A DNA stretch of 57,882 nucleotides from Balneolaceae bacterium (GTDB taxonomy: Bacteria; Bacteroidota; Rhodothermia; Balneolales; Balneolaceae): assembly GCA_007118695.1 (NCBI GenBank), contig SKRC01000006.1, forward strand, positions 1-57,882, written 5' to 3'. The notes beneath the pieces are model-generated. The model saw only the letters and a program-made list of their open reading frames with translations. It did no database searches and was not told the DNA's origin. The position numbers were made by a program, and so were the translations under genes. Below, piece by piece: positions 15,450-24,705 of this stretch. How positions within the stretch are numbered: position 1 is the first letter of the stretch; every line of letters starts with the position of its first letter.

Positions 15450-16379
15450 TTATCGAATTTCAATGGATACACCGGCAGAGAGTTCCTGTCTGAACTGAAG
15501 GCGTTTGGAAAAGTCATCATCATAATTCATATCCAGGCGAAATACAACATTAACAACGTTATTGACTCTGCCTATCAGTTCATTTGAGAAGAAAACATCG
15601 GTTCTCCTTATGGGCCTCTGAATATTGGTAAATGTTTCCAGTGAGCCACGATACCTGATGTTCTCCATCATTCCAAATTCAACGTTAATGCCAACGGTAA
15701 CACCACCTTGATTTTTGAATGTCTGTCCCTCATCCAGCCCGTACCGGGTGGAGAGTGTGGTATCCCTGACGATCGTCTGCTTCAAACCCAAACCTGCTTC
15801 AATTGAAAAATTTGCCTGCGGAAAATAGGCTATACCTGTATTCTGTGTGAAATAGGCCGGGGATAAAAAATCGGAAATCAGAATGTCCTGCCCTTCCGGG
15901 CCTGCCTCGTAATTGAAGCCCTCTGCGAACTGGGTATCGAAATTAATATTCCCGAACAGCCGGAAATCGTCATCGTCTTCCGGGCTGATATCGAATAAAA
16001 ACCGATTACGAATTGTGATCAGATCGTCGGTTTTCCGCACCCCCTGATTCTGAATTCTGGCTTGTCCGTAACGGGTTCGAACCCTGAAATCATAGACAAA
16101 CGGCCCACGATCATAGGTCATTTGAATCTGGGAGGAACTGTTCAGGCTCATGGAATTAACGCCTCCTTTTGCCCAGTTTGAGTAGGCGGCTTGCGAACCA
16201 TGGAGGGATGCTGTCCAATTAAAGTCCCAATAGTCCACAGTATCGGCCTCGGGAACCACTACTTTTTCAATTTCAATCGGCTTAATTTCGACCTGGGCAT
16301 GAATGTCCGGAGTGAAAATCAGGGATATCAAAACCGTCGAAACTACGAGTGCAGAACATATACAGATTTTTTTATTCAT
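15450..16379 (-). CDS. DUF3078-family outer membrane beta-barrel protein, paralogue 1
   Basis: About 309 aa. A signal peptide starts at the ATG at 16379 (MNKKICICSALVVSTVLISL) and ends near HAQ; the frame opens six codons earlier at 16397. The mature part starts with the typical FNWTASLHGSQAAYSNWAKGG segment of this Bacteroidota/FCB family and then alternates short beta strands, ending in an aromatic/charged strand (SAGVSIEIR) as outer-membrane barrels often do. Close paralogue of the next gene (shared GVRKTDD, NRFLFDIS, GNINFDTQFAEGF, GLGLKQTIV, TRYGLDEG). Function unknown. Confidence 0.85.
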   Translation of the reverse strand: MNKKICICSALVVSTVLISLIFTPDIHAQVEIKPIEIEKVVVPEADTVDYWDFNWTASLHGSQAAYSNWAKGGVNSMSLNSSSQIQMTYDRGPFVYDFRVRTRYGQARIQNQGVRKTDDLITIRNRFLFDISPEDDDDFRLFGNINFDTQFAEGFNYEAGPEGQDILISDFLSPAYFTQNTGIAYFPQANFSIEAGLGLKQTIVRDTTLSTRYGLDEGQTFKNQGGVTVGINVEFGMMENIRYRGSLETFTNIQRPIRRTDVFFSNELIGRVNNVVNVVFRLDMNYDDDFSKRLQFRQELSAGVSIEIR

Positions 16380-16574
16380 GCTGTTGGGGATACGCATATT
16401 TGGTTTAAAGTACAGATAGCTTGATGTTTTTACTGACAGGTTCCAGAAGGAGCTCCATCAATACCCCTTCTTCCGACATATCAGGCCGTAATTCTCTTCG
16501 AGAAATGGGGTTGGCTGTCAAACCGATAATCCACGATCATCCGGCGGTAAGAAAAGCCGGTATAAGTTAAGGAA

Positions 16575-17462
16575 TCAGAAAAGATTAATCGAGAGGCCTG
16601 CCGATAAAACCTGGCTAAGCTGAATTTCATCTGAAAAGTCATCATCATAAATCAGGTCGAACTGTAAAGTCATGTTAAGATAGTCGTTGATACGCCCTAC
16701 CAATCTGTTGGAGAAATTCACATCGGTTCTTTTCAGAGACCGGTTCAGGTTGGAAAATGTCTCTACATACCCGGAATAGGTCACATTCTCCATAATGGAC
16801 GTTTCATAACGAACACCAAAAGTAAAACCGGCTTCATTAAAAAAACGATCTCCTTCATCTAGTCCATATCGAGTGGAAAGTTCCCTGTCACTGACAATAG
16901 TCTGTTTCAAACCGAGACCCACTTCAATGGCAAAACGATCATCCGGTACATAGGCGAGGCCTGCATTTTGTGTGAGGTAAGCAGGCGCCATAAAACTGGA
17001 AATCAATACATCCTCTCCCTCCGGGCCTGCACCATAGTCAAAGCCGTCAGCAAACTGGGATTCAAAATTGATGTTGCCGAAAAGACTGAAATCGATATGA
17101 TCCTCTCCTCCCAGGTCATAGAGAAAACGGTTACGAAGCGAGATACGGTCGTCGGTTTTCCGGACACCCTCATCCTGAATCCGCGCCTGGCCGTAGTTGG
17201 TGCGTACGCGCAACCCGTAGGAAAAGTCTCTTTTCCGGTACACACCGGTAAACTGCGATGAGCCAACCACACTGATGCTGTTCACCCCCCCTTTCGACCA
17301 GTTTGAATAAGTGGCTTGCGACCCGTTCAGATTGGCCACCCAATTGACGTCCCAGCCCCTGAGTGTATCATCGGGGACCAAATCGGATTCCTGTGCCTGT
17401 AAGTTATGTACCACTCCAATTGCCAGCAGGAACACCAGCATGCCCGTCATTATGCTCTTCAT
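16575..17462 (-). CDS. DUF3078-family outer membrane beta-barrel protein, paralogue 2
   Basis: 295 aa with a signal peptide (MLVFLLAIGVVHNLQAQ). The mature N-terminus VNWVANLNGSQATYSNWSKGG and many barrel motifs (GQARIQDEGVRKTDD, LFGNINFESQFADGF, VGLGLKQTIV, STRYGLDEGD) match the downstream gene, so the two arose by tandem duplication. The last strand ends SINLF with a terminal Phe, the usual outer-membrane assembly signal. It starts 30 nt after the stop of the PyrR-like gene on the same strand and is probably cotranscribed with it. Confidence 0.86.
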   Translation of the reverse strand: MKSIMTGMLVFLLAIGVVHNLQAQESDLVPDDTLRGWDVNWVANLNGSQATYSNWSKGGVNSISVVGSSQFTGVYRKRDFSYGLRVRTNYGQARIQDEGVRKTDDRISLRNRFLYDLGGEDHIDFSLFGNINFESQFADGFDYGAGPEGEDVLISSFMAPAYLTQNAGLAYVPDDRFAIEVGLGLKQTIVSDRELSTRYGLDEGDRFFNEAGFTFGVRYETSIMENVTYSGYVETFSNLNRSLKRTDVNFSNRLVGRINDYLNMTLQFDLIYDDDFSDEIQLSQVLSAGLSINLF

Positions 17463-17492
17463 TATGTATTACCGAATGTGTTAGCAGGGAAT

Positions 17493-18002
17493 TTATTTTC
17501 TATAGAGAAACACTTCCTCAGCCAAATCGTTCAGCAGTGTCATTTCCACGTGCTCTTTCGGTTTGGTCGGAATCTCCATGCCGATGAATTCCGATTTGAC
17601 CGGAAGCGACAAGTGACCCCGGTCGACCAGTACGGCTATGTATACGGTATAACCGGGCTCGACCAACAGATGCTGCAAGGCTGTAAACATCGTTTTCCCT
17701 GTAAAGATCACATCATCCACAAGCAGAACAATCGCATCTTCAAATTCATATTGAGCCCTTATGCTTTCCACCTGTTTCTCTACCCGGCTCACATCAAGAG
17801 AAATCAGCTCTGTCTCATTTTCACATGCACTCCCGAGAGATGTTTCAATCTCTTTGGCCACTGCATATCCCCGCTCATTGAGCCCGACGAGAAAAATCTT
17901 TCTGTTCTTGGCTTTTTCAGCCACCTGGTATGCTATTCTTTTGATCGTCCGTTCAATGCGTGAGCGGTCCATCAGTGTAATTTTTTTGGAATATGCCGTC
18001 AT
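17493..18002 (-). CDS. PyrR-like phosphoribosyltransferase-domain protein
   Basis: 169 aa type I phosphoribosyltransferase. The PRPP loop is AIVLLVDDVIFTGKTM and the later segment DRGHLSLPVKSEFIGMEIPT closely follows PyrR, the bifunctional uracil phosphoribosyltransferase and pyr-operon RNA regulator. No pyrimidine gene or recognisable PyrR-binding leader adjoins it; the nearest pyr gene is pyrF at 26.4 kb. ATG at 18002 is the first start; ATG at 17972 (MDRSRIERTIKR) is equally plausible. It leads the minus-strand run into the DUF3078 genes and is divergent from ytxH. Whether it regulates RNA is not shown by the sequence. Confidence 0.82.
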   Translation of the reverse strand: MTAYSKKITLMDRSRIERTIKRIAYQVAEKAKNRKIFLVGLNERGYAVAKEIETSLGSACENETELISLDVSRVEKQVESIRAQYEFEDAIVLLVDDVIFTGKTMFTALQHLLVEPGYTVYIAVLVDRGHLSLPVKSEFIGMEIPTKPKEHVEMTLLNDLAEEVFLYRK

Positions 18003-18133
18003 ATCTTACGTTTTTTTGATGACAAATCTATTCAATTTTCCTGCCATATGTGAAACTGAAATCGGAGAAAAAGGATTGCTAAAGTAAAGATGCCATTCGA
18101 TTAACCTCAACAACTTAAATAAAACCGATTCTT

Positions 18134-18409
18134 ATGAAAAATAACACCAGCCGAAATATCGTACTTGTTGCCGGCGCGTTTGCCGCCGGGGCTGTAACCG
18201 GTTTGCTGCTGTCTCCAAAAAGCGGGCAGGATAACAGAAAATGGATGAATCAAAATGCCAGGCATGCAACCGGCTGGGCCGGCAAGACAAGCCGGGACGT
18301 CGTTTCCCGTGGAGAGGAAAAATTTCATCACTATTCCAATCGCTTGAAGGATGAAATCAAGAATTCGGTTTCCGATCTGACGAAAGCGGCTGATACACTC
18401 AACCAATAA
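18134..18409 (+). CDS. YtxH-domain small membrane protein
   Basis: 91 aa. One N-terminal transmembrane segment (IVLVAGAFAAGAVTGLLLSP) followed by the KSGQDNRKW turn and an amphipathic, charged helix, the YtxH pattern seen in many envelope-stress small proteins. Followed after 18 nt by the DUF2851 gene, so probably one transcript. Confidence 0.8.
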   Translation: MKNNTSRNIVLVAGAFAAGAVTGLLLSPKSGQDNRKWMNQNARHATGWAGKTSRDVVSRGEEKFHHYSNRLKDEIKNSVSDLTKAADTLNQ

Positions 18410-18427
18410 AAACTGAAACTGATTGAT

Positions 18428-19594
18428 ATGGCAGGCTCAGACGGCAGATATCGTGAAACCCTGCTTCAATGGATATGGGAGGTGCAGCAATTTGAACACC
18501 GGGACCTCAAAACCACCTGTGGAGAACAGTTGCAGATAGAAGACCCCGGTTTGATCAACCACGGTGAAGGGCCCGATTTTCTTCATTCAAGACTGAAGAT
18601 CGGTTCGCTGGTATGGCATGGCGATGTTGAAATTCACATTGCCGAAAATGAATGGTTCAGTCACAACCATCACCTCGACAACCAATTTGAAGGGGTAGTT
18701 CTGCATGTTTACCTGCAGCGCGGGAAAAGGCCCGCAACCACTGCCGATGGGCATACCCCTTATGCCCTGGATCTGATGGGTTCCATCCGGGATCCGCTAT
18801 ACCAGCTGCTTTTGCAAAAACAGCAAAGCGGGAAACTTCCCTGTACCGGCAATCTGACTGCCATTTCGGAAGAGGTTTTTCACCGGCAGCTCGAACGGGC
18901 ACATCGCGAGTATTTTGAATATAAAGCCGAGCATCTGCTCAACGAATATCCTTCCGGAAAACCCGTTTCCGATGCCTGGCTGACAGCACTGATTACCGTG
19001 ATGTATGAGACCCTGGGGGTTGCCGGAAACCGGTCGCCCATGAAACACCTTGCCGGCCGGTTGCTTGATATGAACAGCCTGCCAGCAGACCCGGAAAAAT
19101 TTATTGACGCAGTTGTTGATATTGCCGGGGTGCAAAACCGTTCCACCTGGAATCATACCGGGATGCGGCCGGCAAGCAGGCCGGCGAATCGCATCCGTCA
19201 GGCTGCTGCACTTCACCTCGAAGTATTGCAAACGCCATTCCGTGAATATTTGAAACGGGGCGCTTCAACCTGGGATGAACTCATAAGCCGGGTCAGTCCG
19301 CAGAATTTGCCCGGCCTGCAAATGCAGCATATACTCTTTGCCACAGTATTTCTTCCCGCACTTTATCTGCTGGGGGATTTACTGTTTTCGAATAAATTGA
19401 AAAATGAAGCGTTGACGCTTTGGCAGAATTCAAATGCCCGGTTGCCTGCCGAAATTCTCAAACCATTTCGGAAATCCGGGCTGCCTTATCAAAAATTCCG
19501 GGGTAAATACGGCCTGGTTCATCAATTAAAACGGTATTGCAGGAATCGTAACTGTCATCGGTGTGAGTTGTTTAAAATATCAATTCAGTCTTGA
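18428..19594 (+). CDS. DUF2851 family protein
   Basis: 388 aa cytosolic protein. The N-terminal QWIWEVQQFEHRDLKTTCGEQLQI and the following PGLINHGEGPDFLHSRLKIG, WHGDVEIHIAENEWFSHNHH and VVLHVYLQ segments are characteristic of this FCB family, with conserved Glu, Asp and His that resemble a nuclease-like core. The last residues carry a cysteine cluster (CRNRNCHRCELF). Function is not known to me. Follows ytxH closely. Confidence 0.85.
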   Translation: MAGSDGRYRETLLQWIWEVQQFEHRDLKTTCGEQLQIEDPGLINHGEGPDFLHSRLKIGSLVWHGDVEIHIAENEWFSHNHHLDNQFEGVVLHVYLQRGKRPATTADGHTPYALDLMGSIRDPLYQLLLQKQQSGKLPCTGNLTAISEEVFHRQLERAHREYFEYKAEHLLNEYPSGKPVSDAWLTALITVMYETLGVAGNRSPMKHLAGRLLDMNSLPADPEKFIDAVVDIAGVQNRSTWNHTGMRPASRPANRIRQAAALHLEVLQTPFREYLKRGASTWDELISRVSPQNLPGLQMQHILFATVFLPALYLLGDLLFSNKLKNEALTLWQNSNARLPAEILKPFRKSGLPYQKFRGKYGLVHQLKRYCRNRNCHRCELFKISIQS

Positions 19595-19621
19595 TTGATT
19601 TTAAACACATGCCTATCTTTG
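19591..19621 (+). promoter_or_regulatory. Probable FCB-type promoter of tRNA-Gln
   Basis: TTG at 19591-19593 (or 19595-19597) and TATCTTTG at 19614-19621, spaced about 16-20 nt. This fits the Bacteroidota primary-sigma pattern TTTG / TAnnTTTG, 24 nt before the tRNA. Confidence 0.6.
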
Positions 19622-19645
19622 GGTTCTGTCGAAGAATCTGTTTTT

Positions 19646-19716
19646 TGCCCGGTCGTCTAATGGCAGGACAGCTGGTTTTGGTCCAGTCAGTGGGGGTTCG
19701 AATCCTCCCCGGGCAA
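19646..19716 (+). tRNA. tRNA-Gln (anticodon TTG)
   Basis: The acceptor stem TGCCCGG (19646-19652) pairs with CCGGGCA (19709-19715), with A as discriminator. The anticodon stem GCTGG/CCAGT encloses loop TTTTGGT with anticodon TTG, and GGTTCGAATCC forms the T arm. No CCA is encoded; the gene is followed by ACAAACGC. Confidence 0.96.
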
Positions 19717-19725
19717 CAAACGCTT

Positions 19726-19757
19726 AAAGGATGCCTTGAAAGTCATCCTTTTATTTT
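19726..19757 (+). terminator. Intrinsic terminator after tRNA-Gln
   Basis: AAAGGATG (19726-19733) pairs with CATCCTTT (19744-19751) over a 10-nt loop, followed by TATTTTAT. It separates the tRNA from prs. Confidence 0.75.
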
Positions 19758-19781
19758 ATAAATCCTTGATGCCGAAATCCT

Positions 19782-20714
19782 TTGGATACGCCACTTGCAA
19801 TATTTGCGGGAAGGAGCAACTTAGCACTATCACGAGCCATTGCCGAGAGTTACGGCGCCTCGTTAGGAGAAGTGACGATCAAGTCCTTTTCCGATGGTGA
19901 GTTGTATGTAAAATATGAACAAAGCATCCGGGGTGAAGATGTTTTTGTCATTCAGTCGACTCCGCCGCCCGGAGACAACATTATTGAACTTCTTTTGCTG
20001 CTCGATGCAGCCAAAAGGGCATCGGTCAACAGGGTAACGGCGGTCATTCCGTATTTCGGGTATGCCCGGCAGGATCGCAAAGACCGGCCGAGGGTTTCCA
20101 TTGCCTCTAAACTGATGGCAAATGTACTTGTAGAAGCCGGTGCTGACAGAATTTTAACCATGGATCTGCATGCAGCTCAAATCCAGGGATTTTTTGATAT
20201 CCCCCTGGATCATCTTTATGCAAGCAGAATTTTTGTAGAACATTTTACTGATAATCCGATCGATAACCTGGTGGTTGTCGCACCGGATGTGGGCAGCCTG
20301 AAGATGGCTCGTTCCTATTCCAAACGCCTGGGAGCCGGCCTTGCCTTTATTGACAAGCGCAGGCCAAAGCAGAATGTAGCCGAAATAATGAACATCATTG
20401 GTGAGGTAGATAAAAAACATGTATTGATCGTCGACGATCTGATCGATACAGCCGGCACCATAACCAACGCCGCTGTAGCCTTGAAAGACCGGGGAGCACT
20501 CAGCATCAAAGCCACGTGCACGCATCCGATTCTGTCAGGCCCGGCCTATCAGAGAATCGAAGATTCACCAATCGATGAGTTGCTGGTAACCGATACCGTG
20601 CCGCTGCGAAAGCCATCGGCTAAAATTAAAGTTTTGAGTGTCGCGGGAATTTTTGCTGAAGCCATTCAGAGAATTCACACGAACGATACAATCAGTGCAC
20701 TTTTTGATGATTAA
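19782..20714 (+). CDS. prs: Ribose-phosphate pyrophosphokinase
   Basis: Makes PRPP from ribose 5-phosphate and ATP for nucleotide, His and Trp synthesis. Contains RQDRKDRPRVSIASKLMANV (catalytic flexible loop region), DLHAAQIQGFF, VVAPDVGSLKMAR and the PRPP-binding VLIVDDLIDTAGT. 310 aa, normal length. There is no in-frame ATG at the 5' end; the first usable start is TTG at 19782, giving DTPLAIFAGRSNLALS, the standard N-terminus. First of a plus-strand run prs-rplY-pth-hppA. Confidence 0.95.
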   Translation: MDTPLAIFAGRSNLALSRAIAESYGASLGEVTIKSFSDGELYVKYEQSIRGEDVFVIQSTPPPGDNIIELLLLLDAAKRASVNRVTAVIPYFGYARQDRKDRPRVSIASKLMANVLVEAGADRILTMDLHAAQIQGFFDIPLDHLYASRIFVEHFTDNPIDNLVVVAPDVGSLKMARSYSKRLGAGLAFIDKRRPKQNVAEIMNIIGEVDKKHVLIVDDLIDTAGTITNAAVALKDRGALSIKATCTHPILSGPAYQRIEDSPIDELLVTDTVPLRKPSAKIKVLSVAGIFAEAIQRIHTNDTISALFDD

Positions 20715-20733
20715 TATTTAATATTTAAATACC

Positions 20734-21447
20734 ATGACAAAACCAGATATAATAAAACTGGAAGGTGAAAAGAGGGAAGCCGGGAAAAAAGTTTCCCGTA
20801 AACTCCGTGATGAATTACGAGTCCCTTCTGTATTGTATGGACCCAAAGTGAAAGAGAATATCCATTTCCATATCAGTGAAGTCGAGCTGGAAAAAATTCT
20901 CTCTACAGCTCAAACCAAATTGCAGGAACTGACGGTTGACGGAGAAACCTACAACACCCTGCTGAAAAATGTGGAGTACGATCCCATCACCGACCGGCCG
21001 CTGCACGCCGATTTTTACGTACTGGCCGAAGACCGCCGCGTAACACTGCGGGTACCGATTCGTCTCAAAGGCACCCCGATTGGGGTTACCGATGGCGGCG
21101 GACGTGTTTTTCAGCCGCTGCGTATCGTGCGGGTCAAAGTGTTGCCGGACGTTATTCCGGCTCAGTTCGAATTGGACATCAGCCAGCTTGAGATCGGTGA
21201 TGCCGTTCACGTTTCTGAACTGGATATGGAGGGAATCACCCCGATGGATGACCCTTCCAGAACCATTGTCACCGTGACGCCTCCGAAGGCCGATGAAGTC
21301 TTTGAAACAACTGCTATTGCCGATGAAGAGGAGATCGAAGAAGAGTTGCTTGAAGGTGAAGAAGCTGAACTTGCCGAAGGCGAAGAACCCGCTGAAGGAG
21401 AAGAGGCTGAGGGTGAAGGCGAAGAAGATGAAGAGTCGAAAGAGTAA
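20734..21447 (+). CDS. rplY: 50S ribosomal protein L25/CTC family
   Basis: Binds 5S rRNA in the large ribosomal subunit; the longer CTC form with an added C-terminal beta domain. N-terminal GEKREAGKKVSRKLRDELRV and VPSVLYGPK match L25, and LHADFYVL and IPIRLKGTP-like segments follow. The C-terminal tail is a long acidic Glu/Ala/Gly stretch typical of this form. 237 aa. 19 nt after prs and 24 nt before pth, the common prs-ctc-pth order. Confidence 0.94.
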   Translation: MTKPDIIKLEGEKREAGKKVSRKLRDELRVPSVLYGPKVKENIHFHISEVELEKILSTAQTKLQELTVDGETYNTLLKNVEYDPITDRPLHADFYVLAEDRRVTLRVPIRLKGTPIGVTDGGGRVFQPLRIVRVKVLPDVIPAQFELDISQLEIGDAVHVSELDMEGITPMDDPSRTIVTVTPPKADEVFETTAIADEEEIEEELLEGEEAELAEGEEPAEGEEAEGEGEEDEESKE

Positions 21448-21471
21448 TCTCAGCCGACACTCTTCACAGTT

Positions 21472-22029
21472 ATGCCTTTAATTGCAGGTTTAGGGAATCC
21501 CGGCACCGAATATGCCGGGACCCGTCATAATATTGGATTTGAACTAATTGACCGGGTTGCTGACGTTCTTTCAATTACTTTAGGGGCAGGAAATGGCCCA
21601 TTTCTCGTTGGTGAGGGACAATTTAAAGGCAGTGCCGTTCAACTGATTAAGCCGATCACCTTTATGAACCGCAGTGGTCCGGCTTTAAAACAAGCCCTTA
21701 ACCGCTTTCACACGCCTCTTAATCACTGCCTGATTTGTTACGACGACATCAACCTGGAACCAGGAAGGATACGGATACGGCCCCGCGGCAGCCATGGCGG
21801 ACATAACGGGCTCGCCAGTATTGTGGAGGCGTTACAAACCACCGATATTCCCAGATTGCGAATTGGAATTGGAAATAACTTTGCACGTGGCCGTCAATCC
21901 GATTATGTTCTCTCACCTTTTACTGCCAAAGAACAAAAAATTATGGATGAAACCCTGGACCGGGCAACAGAAGCGGTCCTTACGTTTATCCGCGAAGGGG
22001 TAAATCAGGCCATGAACAAATTTAACTAA
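21472..22029 (+). CDS. pth: Peptidyl-tRNA hydrolase
   Basis: Releases tRNA from dropped-off peptidyl-tRNA. GLGNPGTEYAGTRHNIGF has the substrate Asn and catalytic His; FMNRSG, CYDDINLEPGRIRIRP with the catalytic Asp, and GSHGGHNGL follow. 185 aa, full length. Follows rplY in the usual order. Confidence 0.96.
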   Translation: MPLIAGLGNPGTEYAGTRHNIGFELIDRVADVLSITLGAGNGPFLVGEGQFKGSAVQLIKPITFMNRSGPALKQALNRFHTPLNHCLICYDDINLEPGRIRIRPRGSHGGHNGLASIVEALQTTDIPRLRIGIGNNFARGRQSDYVLSPFTAKEQKIMDETLDRATEAVLTFIREGVNQAMNKFN

Positions 22030-22053
22030 TCACGTGAACTAAAAACAAGAACA

Positions 22054-24270
22054 ATGAGTACAATATTCTATCTAATACCTGCGGCAGGTTTGCTGGCGCT
22101 ATTGTTTACTTATATCAAGACAAACTGGGTTACAAAACAGGAAGTCGGCACAGAAAATATGGCACGTATTGCAGGCCATATTTCCGACGGAGCGATGGCT
22201 TTTCTGCGTGCCGAATACCGTACGCTTTCCATATTTGTCATCTTGGTTGCCTTGCTTTTGGCCTTCCAGGGACATGCCACCGAAGGCTCCTCCTACATGA
22301 TCGCCGTCTCCTTTATTGTCGGCGCGATCTGTTCGGGCCTGGCCGGTTTCATAGGAATGAGAGTGGCTACGAAAGCCAATGTACGAACTACACATGCAGC
22401 CCGAACCAGTCTCGGGAAAGCACTTGAAGTTGCCTTTTCCGGCGGCTCCGTTATGGGCCTGGCTGTTGTCGGCCTTGGCGTTCTCGGCCTCAGCCTGTTG
22501 TTCCTTCTTTTCGGATGGCAATTTGACCTCCACGCCCAGGCAACCGATGCCGATACTCAAACGATTCTGGCCCTGGTCATCACCGTCATCACCGGATTTT
22601 CATTCGGGGCATCCTCAATCGCCCTTTTTGCCCGTGTCGGCGGTGGTATCTACACCAAGGCCGCTGATGTTGGCGCCGACCTGGTCGGCAAAGTGGAGGC
22701 CGGTATTCCGGAAGACCACCCGCTGAACCCCGCCACCATTGCCGATAACGTTGGCGATAATGTAGGGGATGTTGCCGGTATGGGAGCCGACCTTTTTGAA
22801 TCCTTTGTCGGATCCATCATTGGAGCCATGGTATTGGGAGCTGTCTTTTTCACCCTTTTTGAAGGGGAAGGCGGGGCTGCACTTGGCGGCATGAGCGGTG
22901 TTTACCTTCCGTTGCTGCTGGCTGCAGTGGGAATCGTCACCTCGATTATCGGAACACTGTTTGTACGTGTAAAAGAAGAGGGCGGCGACCCGCAAAAAGC
23001 ACTAAATATCGGGGAATTCGGGTCTGCCATCCTGATGGCCGTTATATTTTATTTTCTGATTACGTGGCTGCTGCCGTCAAGCTGGAGTTACAACGACCCT
23101 CTCTACGGACGTGTGTTTGAATACACCGCTCTCGGGGTCTACTTTTCCACCATTATCGGGCTTTTTGCCGGGTTGGGTATCGGGCTGATTACCGAATATT
23201 ATACAGGATTTGGCAAGAAACCTGTCATTGGCATTGCCGAACAGTCCCTGACCGGGCATGCAACCAACATCATTTCCGGACTTGGCGTCGGGATGATGTC
23301 GACCGGTATTCCCATTTTGATTATCGCTTTTGCGATTATGGTCTCTTTCCACCTTGCCGGCCTTTACGGCATTGCGATTGCCGCCGTTGGAATGCTTTCC
23401 AATACCGGTATTCAGCTGGCCGTCGACGCCTACGGGCCGATTTCGGACAACGCCGGAGGGATCGCCGAAATGTCGGAGCTTCCGCCGGAAGTCCGCGAAC
23501 GGACCGACAAGCTCGATGCGGTCGGGAACACAACGGCTGCCATCGGTAAAGGGTTTGCCATCGGCTCTGCTGCATTGACAGCCCTGGCGCTTTTTGGCGC
23601 TTATATGACCTCTGCCGGGATCACAAGCATTGACATCTCCGAGGCCAATGTGATGGCCGGAATTCTTGTCGGCGGAGTCCTTGCCTTTGTCTTCTCTGCA
23701 CTCTCCATGAATGCAGTCGGCCGGGCAGCCAAATCGATGATCGAAGAGGTTCGCCGGCAGTTCGCCGATATCCCGCCGCTCAAAGCCGCCCTGGCGGTTA
23801 TGCGCAAGAACGAAGGTATCGACCAAAAAGAGTGGTCGAGCGAAGATCAGAAGACCTTTGAAGATGCACACGGAACTCCCGAATACAGCAAATGTGTTGA
23901 AATCTCAACCAAATCTGCACTCCGCGAGATGATCACACCGGGACTGTTGGCCGTACTTGCACCTGTATTTGTCGGTTTCGTTTTCGGCCCGCAGGCACTG
24001 GGCGGACTCCTGGCCGGTGTTACAACCGTTGGTGTGCTGATGGCGATCTTCCAGGCCAATGCCGGAGGCGCGTGGGACAACGCCAAGAAGATGATTGAAG
24101 CAGGCATCGTCATCGATGGTGAAACTTACGGCAAAGGATCCGACGCTCACAAGGCGACCGTTACCGGCGACACGGTCGGCGACCCGCTGAAGGATACTTC
24201 CGGGCCGTCCCTGAATATCCTGCTGAAGCTGATTGCCGTAATTGCCCTGGTGATTGCAACGGCCATTTAG
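22054..24270 (+). CDS. hppA: Membrane-bound pyrophosphatase, K+-dependent type (H+ or Na+ pump)
   Basis: Integral membrane ion pump driven by pyrophosphate hydrolysis. 738 aa with about 16 hydrophobic segments. The pyrophosphate-binding motif [19 protein letters not shown] and the [20 protein letters not shown] segment hold the catalytic Asp residues; ITEYYT and the late [19 protein letters not shown] segment are present. In [18 protein letters not shown] the alanine after NTTA, where K+-independent enzymes have lysine, points to K+-dependence. Whether it pumps H+ or Na+ cannot be decided here. It begins 24 nt after pth and ends before a strong terminator. Confidence 0.95.
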   Translation: MSTIFYLIPAAGLLALLFTYIKTNWVTKQEVGTENMARIAGHISDGAMAFLRAEYRTLSIFVILVALLLAFQGHATEGSSYMIAVSFIVGAICSGLAGFIGMRVATKANVRTTHAARTSLGKALEVAFSGGSVMGLAVVGLGVLGLSLLFLLFGWQFDLHAQATDADTQTILALVITVITGFSFGASSIALFARVGGGIYTKAADVGADLVGKVEAGIPEDHPLNPATIADNVGDNVGDVAGMGADLFESFVGSIIGAMVLGAVFFTLFEGEGGAALGGMSGVYLPLLLAAVGIVTSIIGTLFVRVKEEGGDPQKALNIGEFGSAILMAVIFYFLITWLLPSSWSYNDPLYGRVFEYTALGVYFSTIIGLFAGLGIGLITEYYTGFGKKPVIGIAEQSLTGHATNIISGLGVGMMSTGIPILIIAFAIMVSFHLAGLYGIAIAAVGMLSNTGIQLAVDAYGPISDNAGGIAEMSELPPEVRERTDKLDAVGNTTAAIGKGFAIGSAALTALALFGAYMTSAGITSIDISEANVMAGILVGGVLAFVFSALSMNAVGRAAKSMIEEVRRQFADIPPLKAALAVMRKNEGIDQKEWSSEDQKTFEDAHGTPEYSKCVEISTKSALREMITPGLLAVLAPVFVGFVFGPQALGGLLAGVTTVGVLMAIFQANAGGAWDNAKKMIEAGIVIDGETYGKGSDAHKATVTGDTVGDPLKDTSGPSLNILLKLIAVIALVIATAI

Positions 24271-24321
24271 GATCAGGTCAACCATAATTATGTGGGCCAA
24301 AACTTGTTCTGTTTTTACTCC

Positions 24322-24333
24322 ACCATGCATGGT
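24322..24333. repeat. 12-bp perfect palindrome
   Basis: ACCATGCATGGT, 50 nt after hppA. Possibly part of the 3' end structure; no function evident. Confidence 0.35.
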
Positions 24334-24401
24334 TGAACCGACACTTTTTTAATTCTCTAAAAATTGTCTGACGACTATTTTGAGAGTCAATCCACCTTGA
24401 A

Positions 24402-24437
24402 AGCCCCGGATACAAAGCAGATCCGGGGCTTTTTTTT
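24402..24437 (+). terminator. Strong intrinsic terminator after hppA
   Basis: A perfect 10-bp stem AGCCCCGGAT / ATCCGGGGCT (24402-24411 with 24421-24430), 9-nt loop, then a run of T. It closes the prs-rplY-pth-hppA run. Confidence 0.9.
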
Positions 24438-24488
24438 ATCCAGGCGTATGTTTAATCACCTGGTTTCACCCGGTTTTCAACAACGGGT

Positions 24489-24605
24489 ATAGCCCGCATT
24501 TCCCCGCCGTCGGGGTACAAAAGATGAGTCCCGACAGCGGTACGTGACGGTTCCGCTGCTTTTTCAGCTTCGCCTTGCTGACGGAAAAATTTATTGCAAG
24601 GCAAA
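24489..24605. repeat. Composite repeat (families B and C)
   Basis: Begins TATAGCCCGCATT, the inverted end of family B. Next comes a family C unit with CCGCCGTCGGG (24504-24514) nearly complementary to CCCGACAGCGG (24530-24540) around GTACAAAAGATGAGT, then GCTTCGCCTTGCTGACGG, the central part of family B. The rest of the gap up to 24705 is AT-rich with no gene. Confidence 0.55.
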
Positions 24606-24705
24606 GGTTAAAAAAAAACTTCCGGATTCTGACTTCTTGCTCCTGAATTCTTGTTATTTTAAAATTGTCATTACCTGTAATTAATAAATCCCCTATTTCC
24701 AGTTT

